DNA of 55,914 nt from Mesorhizobium sp. LSJC280B00 (GCF_000502835.1 NZ_AYVL01000011.1:48215-104128), one strand, 5' to 3'; counted from the stretch's first letter, positions 1 to 10,051 are shown. Notes: generated from the letters alone by a model not told the origin. A program made the numbers and translations.

Positions 1-1
1 T

Positions 2-172
2 ACCGTCAAACCGGTAACCGCCGGCCTCGCCAACCTGCGCGGCGAATGGGTCTCGGCCTGGAACCTGATCTCGGCTGGCACCATCGTCGTGGCTTTGCCG
101 CCGGTTGCCATGTTCTTCCTAATGCAGAAGCACTTCATCACCGGCCTCACCATGGGAGCGGTCAAGGGATGA
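2..172 (+). CDS. Carbohydrate ABC transporter permease, C-terminal fragment
   Basis: Only the last 56 codons are in the window; the 5' part lies beyond the left edge. The fragment has a hydrophobic stretch (AGTIVVALPPVAMFFLMQK) followed by HFITGLTMGAVKG. This is the classic C-terminus of MalG/UgpE-type inner-membrane permeases of the CUT1 sugar importer family, whose last residues are usually GLTxGAVKG. It lies 61 bp upstream of a CUT1 ATPase and near a GH42 beta-galactosidase, so it probably helps import a galactoside or related oligosaccharide. The substrate cannot be read from this fragment. Confidence 0.9.
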   Translation, partial: TVKPVTAGLANLRGEWVSAWNLISAGTIVVALPPVAMFFLMQKHFITGLTMGAVKG

Positions 173-233
173 GCGACCATGGCTTCAAGGCGTCGCCCAC
201 CCGATCCGAAACTCATTTCGCAAGCAGGGCTCC

Positions 234-1373
234 ATGACCAGTCTTGAACTCCGGCAGATACAAAAGAATTATGGCAGCTACCACGCGCTGCGCGGCATCG
301 ATCTCAGCGTCGAACAGGGCGAGTTCATTGTCACCGTCGGGCCGTCCGGTTGTGGCAAGTCAACGCTGTTGAAGATCATTGCCGGGCTTGAAACCGTCTC
401 GACCGGTGAGATCCTCATCAACGACCGCGATGTCACCACCACCGAGCCGGGTGAGCGCGGCATTGCCATGGTCTTCCAGTCCTATGCGCTTTACCCGCAT
501 ATGACGGTCGCCGAGAACATGGGTTTCGGCCTGCGCATGGCGCATCGCCCCAAGGCCGAGATCGATGCCGCCGTGCTGCGAGCCGCCAAGATCCTTCGCA
601 TTACCGACCAGCTCGACAAGCGGCCGAAACAGCTTTCCGGCGGCCAGCGTCAGCGTGTGGCCATCGGCCGTGCGATAACCCGCTCGCCCGACGTGTTCCT
701 GTTCGACGAACCGCTATCCAACCTCGACGCAGCGCTGCGCACGCAGATGCGCGTCGAGCTTTCCGATCTGCACGCCAGGCTCGGCGCCACCATGGTCTAT
801 GTCACGCACGACCAGACCGAGGCGATGACAATGGCGAGCCGTATCGTCGTGCTCAATCGCGGCTCGGTCGAGCAGGTGGGCGCTCCGCTCGAACTCTACC
901 GCAATCCGGCCAATCTCTTCGTCGCGGGCTTCCTCGGCGCACCCCGAATGAATTTTTTCGAAGTGACCGTCGCCGCTGTCTCCGGCGGCGCCGCTACGCT
1001 GTCGACCGCCGGTCTTTCTCCTTTGACTGTCGAACTGACGGAAGCGGCATCCGTACAGGTCGGCGATAGGGTGACGATGGGGATTCGGCCGGAGAGCATC
1101 AGCTTGGCCGCGGAAGGGACAGCGAGTTTTGCCGCACGGGTGCGGCTGGTCGAGCATCTCGGCCGCGAGACCATCCTCTATGCCGACGCCGGCCCGCTGC
1201 AATGCGTCAGTTCTGAAAGCGGCAGCGGCAACGTCACCGTCCAGATCGGCCATGCGAGTGCCGTCGCTGCCGACGCGACCGTCGGCTTTAAGGTCGAGCC
1301 GCGTGACGTCTATCTCTTTTCCTCTGTCGATGAGCGGACAATCAGTGCCCGCAAATCCACCATCACCGACTGA
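234..1373 (+). CDS. Sugar ABC transporter ATP-binding protein (MsmK/UgpC type)
   Basis: This 379-aa protein is the cytoplasmic ATPase of a CUT1 importer. Walker A is GPSGCGKST (about residues 37-45), the signature is LSGGQRQR (about 135-142), Walker B is VFLFDEPLSNLD, and the switch histidine is in YVTHDQTEAM. The C-terminal ~140 residues form the TOBE/OB regulatory extension typical of MalK/UgpC, including GIRPE. The length is normal for the family. It follows the permease gene by 61 bp and precedes the GH42 gene by 18 bp, which suggests one operon for uptake and hydrolysis of a galactoside. Such ATPases are often shared between transporters, so the substrate is inferred from neighbours only. 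Confidence 0.95.
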   Translation: MTSLELRQIQKNYGSYHALRGIDLSVEQGEFIVTVGPSGCGKSTLLKIIAGLETVSTGEILINDRDVTTTEPGERGIAMVFQSYALYPHMTVAENMGFGLRMAHRPKAEIDAAVLRAAKILRITDQLDKRPKQLSGGQRQRVAIGRAITRSPDVFLFDEPLSNLDAALRTQMRVELSDLHARLGATMVYVTHDQTEAMTMASRIVVLNRGSVEQVGAPLELYRNPANLFVAGFLGAPRMNFFEVTVAAVSGGAATLSTAGLSPLTVELTEAASVQVGDRVTMGIRPESISLAAEGTASFAARVRLVEHLGRETILYADAGPLQCVSSESGSGNVTVQIGHASAVAADATVGFKVEPRDVYLFSSVDERTISARKSTITD

Positions 1374-1391
1374 TCTTCAGGAGTATCCTTC

Positions 1392-3533
1392 GTGAACAAG
1401 ACTTCAAGAGGCCGCGCCGTGTCGGTCTGGCGCACGATCCAGACCGACCGCTTTCTGGTCGGCGCGCCGCACTACCCCGAACATGTGGACGAGAGTTACT
1501 GGGACAACGACGCCCGGCGCATGGCCGAGGCCGGCTTCAACGTCGCCCGCCTCGGCGAATTCGCCTGGCACATTTTCGAACCGCGTGAAGGCACCTTCGA
1601 TTTCGGCCTGTTCGACCGGGCAGTCGAGGGGCTGGCGCGTCACGGCGTCAACACGATCCTGTGCACGCCGACCGCCACTCCGCCGCGCTGGCTGACCGCA
1701 AAGCATCCGGAAATCCTGCGGCTTGATGGAAATGGCCGGTCGATGGGCCACGGCTCGCGCCAGTATGCCGACACCAGCAGCCCGGTGTTTCGCGACTATA
1801 GCCGCAAGATTACCAGGGCGATGGCGGACCACTACCGCGACAATGCAAATGTCATAGGCTGGCAGACCGACAACGAACTCAACACCAGCATGCCGGAATC
1901 CTATTCGCCGTCGGCGTTGAAGGAATTCCAGGCTTATCTCCAGGAAACCTACCAGACGATAGACAGGCTGAATTTCGCCTGGGGTGGCGACTTCTGGGCG
2001 ACGGCTTACGGCGATTTCGGCGAAATTGTCTTCCCGCTGGATTTTTCCCCGTCCTTTCCCGGTCCCGGTCACCTCCAGGACTACCACCGTTTTCTCGCCT
2101 TTTCGACAGCACGGTTCCAGCACGACCAGGTCGAGATCCTGAGAAAAGCGAATGCCAGTTGGTTCATTTTCCACAATCTCGGCGGATTGCGTGACATCGA
2201 CTTTCGCGGCCAATTCTCCACCGATCTCGACTTCGTCGGCTACGACATCTATCCGTTCCTCTATGACGAGTTCTTTCGCCTCGGCAATCACGCCAAGATC
2301 CAGGCGCTGCATCTCGACATCTGCAGGGGATTTTCCGGCAACTACATAGTGCCGGAACAACAGTCGGGTTTTGGCGCCCAGCCGGGCTTCTGCACGCTGA
2401 CGCCGGAGCCGGGCGAAATGCGACGCATGGCGATGTCGTCGGTTGCGCGTGGCGCCGATGGGGTCATGTTCTTCCGCTGGCGTCCCGCACATTTCGGCGC
2501 CGAGATATACTGGATGGGCATCATCGATCACGATGATGTCGCTCGCCGCCGCTATGACGAAGCCAGGCAGTTCGCCACCGAGATGACGGCGCTTAAAGAC
2601 AAGATCCTGGGCACCCATGTGCGGATGGATGTCGGCATCGCCGGCTCGGACTTCGACAATCAGGAAGCCCACAAGACCTTCCCCATCGGCCTGCCAAGTC
2701 CGCAGGATGATGCAATCTTGCTGCATCAGTATTGCTATGACCGCGGCATCGCCTGCGGCTTCATCCACCCGGAAGACGATCTGTCGAGGCTCAAGGTGTT
2801 CTACGTGCCGCATTGGGTGATCTGGAAGGACAGCTGGACCGAGCGGCTGCAAGTCTTTGCCGAAAATGGCGGTACCGTCATCATCGGCGCGCGCACGGGA
2901 ACCCGCGACGAAAACAACCACGTCATCCGCGAGACAGCGCCGGGCCAGTCGCTGTCGAAGCTGACCGGCGTTCGCGTCGAGGATTTCGGGCGGCTGGCGG
3001 CACCTGGGGCCAATGGCCTGTTCAATACCATGTCGCGCTCCGGCGGGCTCGTCATTCCTCCCGACAGGCCGGCCGAATCCAGCCGCCGTATCCGTCGTTT
3101 TACCGTCGGAAACCACGAGTTCGATGCCGGTTATTTCTACGAGAACCTCGCAGTCGAACCGGAAGTCGAAATTGTAGGGGTTTGGTCGAACCGCTACGCG
3201 GCGGGAACGCCTGCAATTACCTCCCGCGCCGTGGGCAAGGGCCGTGTGCTCTATGTCGGCACTTATCTAACCCCGGAGCTGACAGCTCAACTCGCTACGC
3301 GCACTTTCGTGGATGCGAATGTGGAGCCTCTGGTTCCGGATCTGCCGGACGGCGTCGAGGTCACGATGCGCGAGAATGACGAACGCCGGCTGCTGTTCGT
3401 GCAAAACATCAAAGACACGCCCGTTGCGGTAACCGGCGTTCCCTTCGGCAGCAACCTGCTCGATAGCGAAGGACCTGTCTCCGGAGTGTTGACGCTGGAC
3501 GGCTATGGCTGCGCTGTCCTCGAATTGATCTGA
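1392..3533 (+). CDS. GH42 family beta-galactosidase
   Basis: A 713-aa glycoside hydrolase family 42 enzyme that cleaves terminal beta-galactosides by the retaining mechanism. The TIM barrel fills roughly residues 20-400. E162 in GWQTDNEL fits the acid/base, and E322 in the motif VPEQQSG fits the nucleophile. The trimerisation domain (about 410-620) and a small C-terminal beta domain follow. The start is GTG, 9 bp after AGGAG (1379-1383). No signal peptide is visible, so the enzyme is probably cytoplasmic and acts on sugars imported by the adjacent ABC system. An arabinosidase or another GH42 specificity cannot be excluded. Confidence 0.93.
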   Translation: MNKTSRGRAVSVWRTIQTDRFLVGAPHYPEHVDESYWDNDARRMAEAGFNVARLGEFAWHIFEPREGTFDFGLFDRAVEGLARHGVNTILCTPTATPPRWLTAKHPEILRLDGNGRSMGHGSRQYADTSSPVFRDYSRKITRAMADHYRDNANVIGWQTDNELNTSMPESYSPSALKEFQAYLQETYQTIDRLNFAWGGDFWATAYGDFGEIVFPLDFSPSFPGPGHLQDYHRFLAFSTARFQHDQVEILRKANASWFIFHNLGGLRDIDFRGQFSTDLDFVGYDIYPFLYDEFFRLGNHAKIQALHLDICRGFSGNYIVPEQQSGFGAQPGFCTLTPEPGEMRRMAMSSVARGADGVMFFRWRPAHFGAEIYWMGIIDHDDVARRRYDEARQFATEMTALKDKILGTHVRMDVGIAGSDFDNQEAHKTFPIGLPSPQDDAILLHQYCYDRGIACGFIHPEDDLSRLKVFYVPHWVIWKDSWTERLQVFAENGGTVIIGARTGTRDENNHVIRETAPGQSLSKLTGVRVEDFGRLAAPGANGLFNTMSRSGGLVIPPDRPAESSRRIRRFTVGNHEFDAGYFYENLAVEPEVEIVGVWSNRYAAGTPAITSRAVGKGRVLYVGTYLTPELTAQLATRTFVDANVEPLVPDLPDGVEVTMRENDERRLLFVQNIKDTPVAVTGVPFGSNLLDSEGPVSGVLTLDGYGCAVLELI

Positions 3534-3755
3534 GCATTGTCGCGGACGTTAGCGATACGAAACCTGAGTACTCTTTGATCCTGGAATTCGACCGCCATCG
3601 GCAGCACGCCGGCATCGGTCCATATCGAACCGGCGCTTTGACGTGCGCAAGGCTCCGCCAGCACACTGCTGTTGCTCGCATTCAATGACGGCAGTTACAG
3701 TAGCCGAGCGACCATCGGAGCCGATGGCGGGTTTCGTTTCATCTTTGTGAGCGCC

Positions 3756-4997
3756 GTGAATTTCGAGATTCCCGTCCGTACCGAAAGCTTTCGTACCCGG
3801 ATCGCCGATTTCGTCGAGCGCGAAATCCTGCCGCTCGAGGCAGATAAGGCGTCCTACGACGGCCATGGCAACATCGCGCTGCCGCTGCTCGAAACGCTGC
3901 GGGGCAAGGCGAAGGCAGCCGGCCTGTGGTGCCTGCAGCTGAAACCCGAGACCGGCGGGGTCGGCCTTTCCAAGGTGGATATGGCCGTCTGCTATGAAGC
4001 GATGAACCGCTCGATCTTCGGTCCGGTCGTGTTCAATTCCGCGGCCCCCGACGATGGCAATATGATGATGCTGGAACGGTTGGGAACGCCGGAGCAGAAG
4101 CAAAGATGGCTGAAGCCGATCGTCGAGGCCAAGGTGCGTTCGGCTTTCGCAATGACGGAACCGCATCCGGGCGGCGGCTCCGACCCGTCGATGATCATGA
4201 CCAGAGCCGAACGGCGCGGCGACAGATACGTCGTCAAAGGCCGCAAATGGTTCATCACCGGCGCGCAAGAGGCGAGCCACTTCATTCTCATAGCGCGCAC
4301 TTCGGACGATCCGCGTCACGGCCTTTCGGCCTTGCTGTTCCACAAGGACCAGCCGGGCTGGCGGATCCTGCGGCGCATCGGGATCATGGGACCGGAAGAA
4401 CATGGCGGCCATTGCGAGCTGGAATTCGACGGTCTTGAAGTCCCGGTCGAGGATGTGCTTGCCGGCGAAGGCAGCGGCCTCATGGTTACACAGGTCCGGC
4501 TCGGTCCGGCGCGGCTCACCCATTGCATGCGTTGGCTCGGCCTTGCCAAGCGCTGCATCGAGATCGCGCGCACCTATGCCGCCGAGCGTAGCGGTTTCGG
4601 GCAGCTTTTGGCCGACCGTGAGAGTATCCAGCTGATGCTCGGCGACCTTGCCATGCGCATCGAGATCGGGCGGCTGCTGGTGATGAAAGCGGCCTGGGAG
4701 CTCGATCGCGGCGGCTTTGCCCGCAAGGAGGTCTCCATGGCCAAGATCCAGGTCGCCAACGTGCTGCATGACGCCGCCGACGTGGCGATCCAGATCAACG
4801 GCGCCCGCGGCTATTCGAAAGACACTGTACTCGAATGGATCTACCGCTACGCCCGCCAGGCTCGCCTGGTCGACGGCGCCGACGAGGTCCACAAGATGGT
4901 GCTCAACCGCTTTCTCAACGAGGAAGGTGCGGGCTTCTGGCGCTGGCATGTCGAAGCCGGCAGACAAGACGAAACAGGTCGCGGCGGGAACCGCTGA
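3756..4997 (+). CDS. Acyl-CoA dehydrogenase family protein
   Basis: A flavoprotein of the acyl-CoA dehydrogenase fold (413 aa from the chosen GTG). The N-terminal helical domain runs to about residue 125. The middle beta domain contains FAMTEPHPGGGSDPS and KWFITGAQ, the flavin/substrate-contact motifs of the family. The C-terminal helical domain carries QINGARGYSKD. The open frame extends upstream to 3672, but family members begin near VNFEIP, so I prefer GTG at 3756 (GTG at 3747 is the alternative). The 3' end overlaps the start of a phosphotransferase-fold gene. The same two activities are fused in vertebrate ACAD10/11, which act on 4-hydroxyacyl-CoAs, so a role in 4-hydroxy fatty acid catabolism is an attractive inference. 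Confidence 0.88.
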   Translation: MNFEIPVRTESFRTRIADFVEREILPLEADKASYDGHGNIALPLLETLRGKAKAAGLWCLQLKPETGGVGLSKVDMAVCYEAMNRSIFGPVVFNSAAPDDGNMMMLERLGTPEQKQRWLKPIVEAKVRSAFAMTEPHPGGGSDPSMIMTRAERRGDRYVVKGRKWFITGAQEASHFILIARTSDDPRHGLSALLFHKDQPGWRILRRIGIMGPEEHGGHCELEFDGLEVPVEDVLAGEGSGLMVTQVRLGPARLTHCMRWLGLAKRCIEIARTYAAERSGFGQLLADRESIQLMLGDLAMRIEIGRLLVMKAAWELDRGGFARKEVSMAKIQVANVLHDAADVAIQINGARGYSKDTVLEWIYRYARQARLVDGADEVHKMVLNRFLNEEGAGFWRWHVEAGRQDETGRGGNR

Positions 4998-6021
4998 GCT
5001 GGCAATGAGGATGGATTTCGATCCAGTACGCCTGGAGGATTTTCTGAGAGCGCATTTTGGCGATGGCCAAATGTCGCTTGAGCGGATCGTCGGCGGCCAA
5101 TCCAACCCGACGTATTTCGTCGACTATGGCGGCCGCCGCATGGTTCTGCGCAAGAAACCTCCGGGACCGATCCTGCGCAGCGCTCATGCGGTCGATCGCG
5201 AGTACCGGGTGATCAAGGCGCTAGCGTCGACAAAGGTGCCGGTGCCGCGGCCGGTGCTCTATCACGACGGCGACGAGCCGCTCGGCACGCCGTTCTATCT
5301 GATGCAGCGGCTCGACGGCCGGGTGTTCCACGATGGCGCGTTGCCGGGACTGGCGCCGGACGAGCGGCGCGGCATCTATTTCGGCATGGCCGAGGCGCTG
5401 GCAAAGCTGCACGCAGTCCGGCCGGAAGAGGTTGGGCTCGGCGACTATGGCCGTCCCGGGAACTATTTTGAGCGACAGATCGCGCGCTGGACCAGACAGT
5501 TGCGGGAATCGCCGAGCGAGCGCATTGCCGCGCTCGAAGCCGTCGCCGAATGGCTGCCGCGACATCTTCCGCCAGATGACGGCCACGTTTCGATCGCGCA
5601 TGGCGATTTCCGTCTCGGCAATCTCATCTTCAATCCCGAGCGGCCCGAGGTGATCGGCATACTCGACTGGGAGTTATCGACCCTCGGCCATCCGCTTGCT
5701 GATCTCGGCTTCTGCTCAATGCCCTGGCATTCCTCATCGGACGAATATGGCGGCATCCTCGGCCTTGATCAGGTAGCCCTCGGGATTCCGACACAGCGCG
5801 AATTCCTCGATCATTACTTCGCCCACGCCGTGCCGACGGCGCCGCTGCAGCGGTTCCATCTGGTGTTTGCCATGTTCCGCTTTGCCGTGATCTTCGTCGG
5901 CATCGCCGACCGCGTGCTGGCCGGCAGCGCGATTGCGGCCGATGCGGCCGACATGGCACCGCTGGCCGGCCGTTTTGCTGCACGCGCCATGGAAGTCATC
6001 GACGGCGCGCGGCCCTGGTGA
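4948..6021 (+). CDS. APH-fold phosphotransferase family protein (ACAD10/11-type kinase)
   Basis: A 357-aa aminoglycoside-phosphotransferase-fold kinase. Visible motifs are the ATP-loop region GGQSNPTYFVDYGG, the lysine in VLRKKPPG, the catalytic loop SIAHGDFRLGNLIF, and the metal-binding ILDWELSTLGHPLADLGF. ATG at 4948 overlaps the dehydrogenase gene by 50 bp and gives the polar N-terminal tail common in this family; ATG at 5005 is possible. Together with the acyl-CoA dehydrogenase it recreates the two halves of ACAD10/11, where the kinase phosphorylates a 4-hydroxyacyl-CoA before elimination. It is unlikely to be an antibiotic-resistance enzyme. Confidence 0.85.
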   Translation: MSKPADKTKQVAAGTAELAMRMDFDPVRLEDFLRAHFGDGQMSLERIVGGQSNPTYFVDYGGRRMVLRKKPPGPILRSAHAVDREYRVIKALASTKVPVPRPVLYHDGDEPLGTPFYLMQRLDGRVFHDGALPGLAPDERRGIYFGMAEALAKLHAVRPEEVGLGDYGRPGNYFERQIARWTRQLRESPSERIAALEAVAEWLPRHLPPDDGHVSIAHGDFRLGNLIFNPERPEVIGILDWELSTLGHPLADLGFCSMPWHSSSDEYGGILGLDQVALGIPTQREFLDHYFAHAVPTAPLQRFHLVFAMFRFAVIFVGIADRVLAGSAIAADAADMAPLAGRFAARAMEVIDGARPW

Positions 6022-6064
6022 CGCGAGGCTGGCAGTCGGCTGCGCGAGTTGCAGCGATACGCGT

Positions 6065-7072
6065 TCAGTTCATGCGAACTTCCGGTTCGGCAAGCAGTGG
6101 AATCTCCAGGCCACGCCGCAAGCCGGTCGCCACGACCGACACCCTGAATTTTCCGGCGAGTGCCTTGTCGAAGATGGCGCCGACGATGATGTCGGCATCG
6201 TTGTCGACCTCCTCGCGGATGCGGGTAGCGGCTTCGTCGACCTCGAACAGCGTCATGTCCATGCCGCCCGATATCGAGACAAGGACGCCCTTGGCGCCCA
6301 TCATCGAAGCTTCGTCGAGCAGCGGGTTGGCGATTGCCGCTTCCGCTGCCTTCTTGGCGCGGCCTTCTCCGGCGGCTTCGCCGGTTCCCATCATGGCGCG
6401 GCCCATGTCGCGCATCACCGACTTCACATCGGCGAAGTCGAGATTGATCAGGCCTTCCTTGACGATCAGATCGGTGATGCAGCCGACACCCGCATAGAGG
6501 ACCCGGTCGGCCATGGCGAAGGCGTCGGCGAACGTGGTTCTGGCGTCGGCGATCCTGAACAGGTTCTGGTTGGGAATGACGATGACGGTATCGGCGCTTT
6601 CGCGCAGGCGCTCGATGCCCTCATCGGCAGCGTACATGCGGCGCCTGCCTTCGAAGACGAATGGCTTGGTGACGACGGCAACGGTCAGTATTCCAGCTGC
6701 CCGCGCTGCCTGCGCTATAACAGGCGCGGCACCGGTGCCGGTTCCGCCTCCCATGCCGGCGGTCACGAAGCACATGTGCGTTCCAGCAAGGTGATCCATG
6801 ATCTCGTCGATGGATTCCACGGCCGCGGCACGGCCGACCTCGGGCAGGGACCCGGCGCCGAGACCTTCGGTGATATGAGCGCCCAACTGGATCAGCCTCG
6901 TTGCCTTCGACATGGCAAGGGCCTGGGCATCGGTGTTGGCGACGATGAATTCCGCGCCCTGCAGGCCTTCGGCGATCATGTTGTTGACGGCGTTGCCGCC
7001 GCCGCCGCCGACCCCGACGACGGTGATCTTGGGCCTCATCTCCGAGATTACCGGCCTCGTCGCGGTGTTCAT
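6065..7072 (-). CDS. Short FtsZ paralogue (FtsZ2-like)
   Basis: A tubulin-like GTPase of 335 aa. It retains [12 protein letters not shown], the tubulin signature GGGTGTG (residues 108-114), the [11 protein letters not shown] element, and a T7-loop region ending [13 protein letters not shown]. It stops right after the second globular domain (about [21 protein letters not shown]). It therefore lacks the long disordered linker and the C-terminal peptide by which normal alphaproteobacterial FtsZ (roughly 500-590 aa) binds FtsA and other partners. ATG at 7072 is preceded by GGGAGA; an in-frame ATG at 7126 has no good ribosome site. It stands alone, outside any dcw cluster. Sinorhizobium is known to carry a second truncated FtsZ. 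Confidence 0.93.
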   Translation of the reverse strand: MNTATRPVISEMRPKITVVGVGGGGGNAVNNMIAEGLQGAEFIVANTDAQALAMSKATRLIQLGAHITEGLGAGSLPEVGRAAAVESIDEIMDHLAGTHMCFVTAGMGGGTGTGAAPVIAQAARAAGILTVAVVTKPFVFEGRRRMYAADEGIERLRESADTVIVIPNQNLFRIADARTTFADAFAMADRVLYAGVGCITDLIVKEGLINLDFADVKSVMRDMGRAMMGTGEAAGEGRAKKAAEAAIANPLLDEASMMGAKGVLVSISGGMDMTLFEVDEAATRIREEVDNDADIIVGAIFDKALAGKFRVSVVATGLRRGLEIPLLAEPEVRMN

Positions 7073-7293
7073 TGCCGTTCTCCCTGGATACGCCGAGTGG
7101 TCGCTGGAAGCTTGTCCCGGGCGCACTGCGAAAACTCTGAACCGGGCAGTGCGAATCAGGACAGCCCAGAATGCAGGGAATCAGAGCGCGGAGCGGGCTG
7201 CAAGTGCGCGATGTGCCTCATAGGCGACTTGCGTCTGAAAGTTCACGCAATGCGCCTTGATACAGTGCAGATCATGGCGCGTGGCGCCGCACG

Positions 7294-8412
7294 CTACAAC
7301 TTCGGCGCGAGGCACTGCGCGACATGGTCGGCAATCGTCAGGCAGGAGGTCAGGCCGGGGCTTTCGATGCCGAACAGGTTGACCAGGCTATCCACGCCGT
7401 GCACCGCCACGTCCTGGACGACGAAGTCGGCATTGGCCTCACCGGGACCGGACAGTTTTGGCCGGATGCCGCTGTAAGCGGGTTGCAGGCTGCCATCGGC
7501 CAGGTCCGGCCAGTATTTGCGGATCTCGCTGTAGAAGCGCTCGCCACGAGCCGGGTCGACGCGATAGTCGAGTTGATCGGTCCATTCGACGTCCGGCCCG
7601 AAGCGGGCGACGCCGTCGAGATCGAGTGTCAGATGAACACCGAGCCCGCCGGGTTCGGGCACCGGATAGATCAATCGCGAGAACGGCGCCCGGCCGGCCA
7701 CCGAAAAATAATTGCCCTTGGCATAATGGAGCTTTGGCACGAATTGCTGATTGAGCCCTTCAAGCGAACCGGCAAGTGCTGCGGCGCCAAGCCCGGCGGC
7801 ATTGACGAAACGCGGAGTGGCGATCTCGAAGCGCTCGCCGCCGGCAGCGTCCACCGTCTCGAGCACGACGCGGCCTGCTTCGATGCGGCCGGAGGCGATG
7901 CGCGTGTTGAGACTAAGTGCCGCCCCGTGCTCCTCGGCGTCGCCCAACAGGGCGAGCATCAGGGCATGGCTGTCGATGATCCCGGTGGCCGGCGACAGCA
8001 ACGCCGCCGTACACTTAAGGCTGGGCTCCAGCGCATGCGCCTCGGCTTCGCTCAAAGGCACCAGGTCGCCGGCCCCGCAAGCGCGTGCATTGGCCCGGAT
8101 TGAGGCGAGCACCGGCTCCTGTTCGGCACTTGTGGCAACGATGAGCTTGCCGCAGCGCGCGTGTGGGACCGCCCGCTCCTCGCAATAGCGATAGAGTCTT
8201 TCCCGGCCGGCCACGCAGAACCGGGCCTTCAGCGATCCAACCGGATAGTGGAGGCCGGCATGGATGACCTCGGAATTGCGCGAGCTTGTCCCGGTGCCGA
8301 TAGCGCTCTCGGCTTCCAGGACCAGCGTACCGATGCCGCGCTGCGCCATCTCTCGCGCGATCGCCAGGCCAACAACGCCGGCGCCGGCGACAATGCAGTC
8401 GACATGGTCCAC
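7294..8412 (-). CDS. NAD(P)/FAD-dependent oxidoreductase, LhgO-like
   Basis: A 372-aa flavoprotein of the DAO/glycerol-3-phosphate dehydrogenase family. The N-terminal dinucleotide-binding motif is [18 protein letters not shown] (residues about 6-23), followed by [15 protein letters not shown]. This matches the L-2-hydroxyglutarate oxidase (LhgO) subgroup, as does the C-terminal [20 protein letters not shown]. The likely reaction is oxidation of a 2-hydroxy acid such as L-2-hydroxyglutarate, passing electrons to the membrane quinone pool. It is monocistronic, reads away from the divergent aminotransferase gene, and lies 221 bp upstream of the ftsZ-like gene start. The exact substrate is not shown by sequence. 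Confidence 0.85.
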   Translation of the reverse strand: MDHVDCIVAGAGVVGLAIAREMAQRGIGTLVLEAESAIGTGTSSRNSEVIHAGLHYPVGSLKARFCVAGRERLYRYCEERAVPHARCGKLIVATSAEQEPVLASIRANARACGAGDLVPLSEAEAHALEPSLKCTAALLSPATGIIDSHALMLALLGDAEEHGAALSLNTRIASGRIEAGRVVLETVDAAGGERFEIATPRFVNAAGLGAAALAGSLEGLNQQFVPKLHYAKGNYFSVAGRAPFSRLIYPVPEPGGLGVHLTLDLDGVARFGPDVEWTDQLDYRVDPARGERFYSEIRKYWPDLADGSLQPAYSGIRPKLSGPGEANADFVVQDVAVHGVDSLVNLFGIESPGLTSCLTIADHVAQCLAPKL

Positions 8413-8579
8413 GGTTAGGTCAAGCCGAAGTTCTGCATGCGTCCATCCATCCGCTGGCCCTGCCGAAAGCGCTTGACACTATACCGTTCGAGAAAGATGC
8501 ATCAAACGGCATAACGCACGGGGACCTGCCGAGCCGGACCGGCGGCAGGACTGTTCCGCGTGCAGCATCAGGAGCCGTC

Positions 8580-9956
8580 ATGGACGCACGACCGAATTCA
8601 CCCGAAGCCCGCGACATAAGCTTTCACATGCATGGCTATACGAATGCGCGCAAGCATCAGGAGTCGGGGCCGCTCGTCATCGAGAAGGGCGACGGCATCT
8701 ATGTCGAGGACCTTGCCGGCAACCGCTATATCGAGGCGATGGCGGGGCTCTGGAGCGTCGCGGTCGGTTTTTCGGAGAAGCGGTTGGTCGATGCGGCAGT
8801 ACGGCAAATGTCGAAGCTGCCTTACTATCATGATTTCGGCTCCAAATCGCATTCGCCGCTGATCGATCTTGCCGAGAGACTGGTGCAGATGGCGCCGGTG
8901 CCGATGAGCAAGGCGTATTTCACCAATTCCGGCTCCGAGGCCAACGATACGGCCATTAAGATGATCTGGTACCGGTCGAATGCGCTCGGCCAGCCGGCGC
9001 GCAAGAAGATCATCAGCCGCAAGAAGGGCTATCACGGCGTCACCATCGCCTCGGCGAGCCTGACTGGCCTGCCCAACAACCACATTTCGTTCGATCTGCC
9101 GATCGCCAATGTGCTGCACACCTCGACGCCGCACCATTGGCGCGAGGCGCTGCCGGGTGAAAGCGAAGAGCAGTTTTCGACGCGGCTCGCCGACGAGCTG
9201 GAAAAGCTGATCCTGGCCGAAGGACCGGAAACCATCGCCGCCTTCTTCGGCGAACCGATCATGGGCGCCGGCGGCGTCATCGTTCCGCCGGCCGGCTACT
9301 GGGAGAAGATACAGGCGGTCCTGTCGAAGTACGACATCCTGCTCGTCGCCGACGAGGTGATCTGCGGCTTTGGCCGAACAGGTGAGATGTTCGGCTCGCA
9401 GACCTTCGGCATCAGGCCCGACATCATGGTGTTGTCGAAACAGATCTCTTCGTCCTACCTGCCGATCTCAGCCCTGCTGATCAATGACAAGGTATTCGAG
9501 CCGATCGCCGACGAAAGCAACCGTATCGGCACCTTCGGCCACGGTTTCACCGGCGGCGGCCATCCTGTTGCGGCAGCGGTCGCGCTCGAGAACCTGAAGC
9601 TGATCGAGGAGCGCGACCTTGTCGGCAATGCGCGTGCGGTCGGCGCGCATTTGCAGAAGCGGCTGCGCACGCTCGCTTCGCACCCGCTTGTCGGCGAGGT
9701 GCGCGGCATCGGCCTGATTTCGGCGGTCGAACTGGTCGGCGACAAGGCGAACAAGGCGCCGTGGGGGAAGACCGGTGAACTGGGCGGGCTCGTCAACGGC
9801 TTCATGCAGCAGAACGGCGTCATCTCGCGCAATATGGGCGATGCGCTGGCTTTCTGCCCGCCGCTGATCATCACCGAGCCGCAGGTCGACCAGGTGATCG
9901 ACGCGTTTGAACGGTCGCTCGAGGCTGCCGCCAAGAAGGTCCGATCGCAGAGCTGA
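8580..9956 (+). CDS. Class III (omega) aminotransferase
   Basis: A 458-aa PLP-dependent class III aminotransferase. K287 in VLSKQISSSY is the expected Schiff-base lysine; LLVADEVICGFGRTG holds the PLP-ring aspartate, and NSGSEANDTAIK binds the phosphate. ATG is preceded by AGGAG (8570-8574). It belongs to the same subgroup as the DoeD candidate encoded at 12541-13920, sharing for instance ILAEGPET and PPAGYWEKIQAVL, so the two are paralogues. It probably transfers the terminal amino group of a diamine, beta-alanine or GABA-like donor to pyruvate or 2-oxoglutarate. No operon partner is visible, so the substrate is open. Confidence 0.9.
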   Translation: MDARPNSPEARDISFHMHGYTNARKHQESGPLVIEKGDGIYVEDLAGNRYIEAMAGLWSVAVGFSEKRLVDAAVRQMSKLPYYHDFGSKSHSPLIDLAERLVQMAPVPMSKAYFTNSGSEANDTAIKMIWYRSNALGQPARKKIISRKKGYHGVTIASASLTGLPNNHISFDLPIANVLHTSTPHHWREALPGESEEQFSTRLADELEKLILAEGPETIAAFFGEPIMGAGGVIVPPAGYWEKIQAVLSKYDILLVADEVICGFGRTGEMFGSQTFGIRPDIMVLSKQISSSYLPISALLINDKVFEPIADESNRIGTFGHGFTGGGHPVAAAVALENLKLIEERDLVGNARAVGAHLQKRLRTLASHPLVGEVRGIGLISAVELVGDKANKAPWGKTGELGGLVNGFMQQNGVISRNMGDALAFCPPLIITEPQVDQVIDAFERSLEAAAKKVRSQS

Positions 9957-10051
9957 ATAGGCAAAGTCGATTTTGAAACCTGAAAACAAAAAAACAAAAA
10001 CGCCTCGGCGACGGCTGGCAGAAGGTTACCCTCCACACCCGTTGCTGCCGT

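Noticed and set aside
1404..3116. 570-codon leftward open frame opposite the beta-galactosidase gene
   Set aside because: It is antisense to an intact GH42 gene, has no recognisable domains, and reflects the high-GC codon bias.
3549..5105. 518-codon leftward open frame opposite the acyl-CoA dehydrogenase
   Set aside because: The sense strand encodes a complete dehydrogenase; the antisense translation has no family-like motif.
8473..8501. TTGACA at 8473 as promoter of the class III aminotransferase
   Set aside because: The sequence 16-17 bp downstream (GATGCA) is a poor -10 box, so I do not list it as a promoter.
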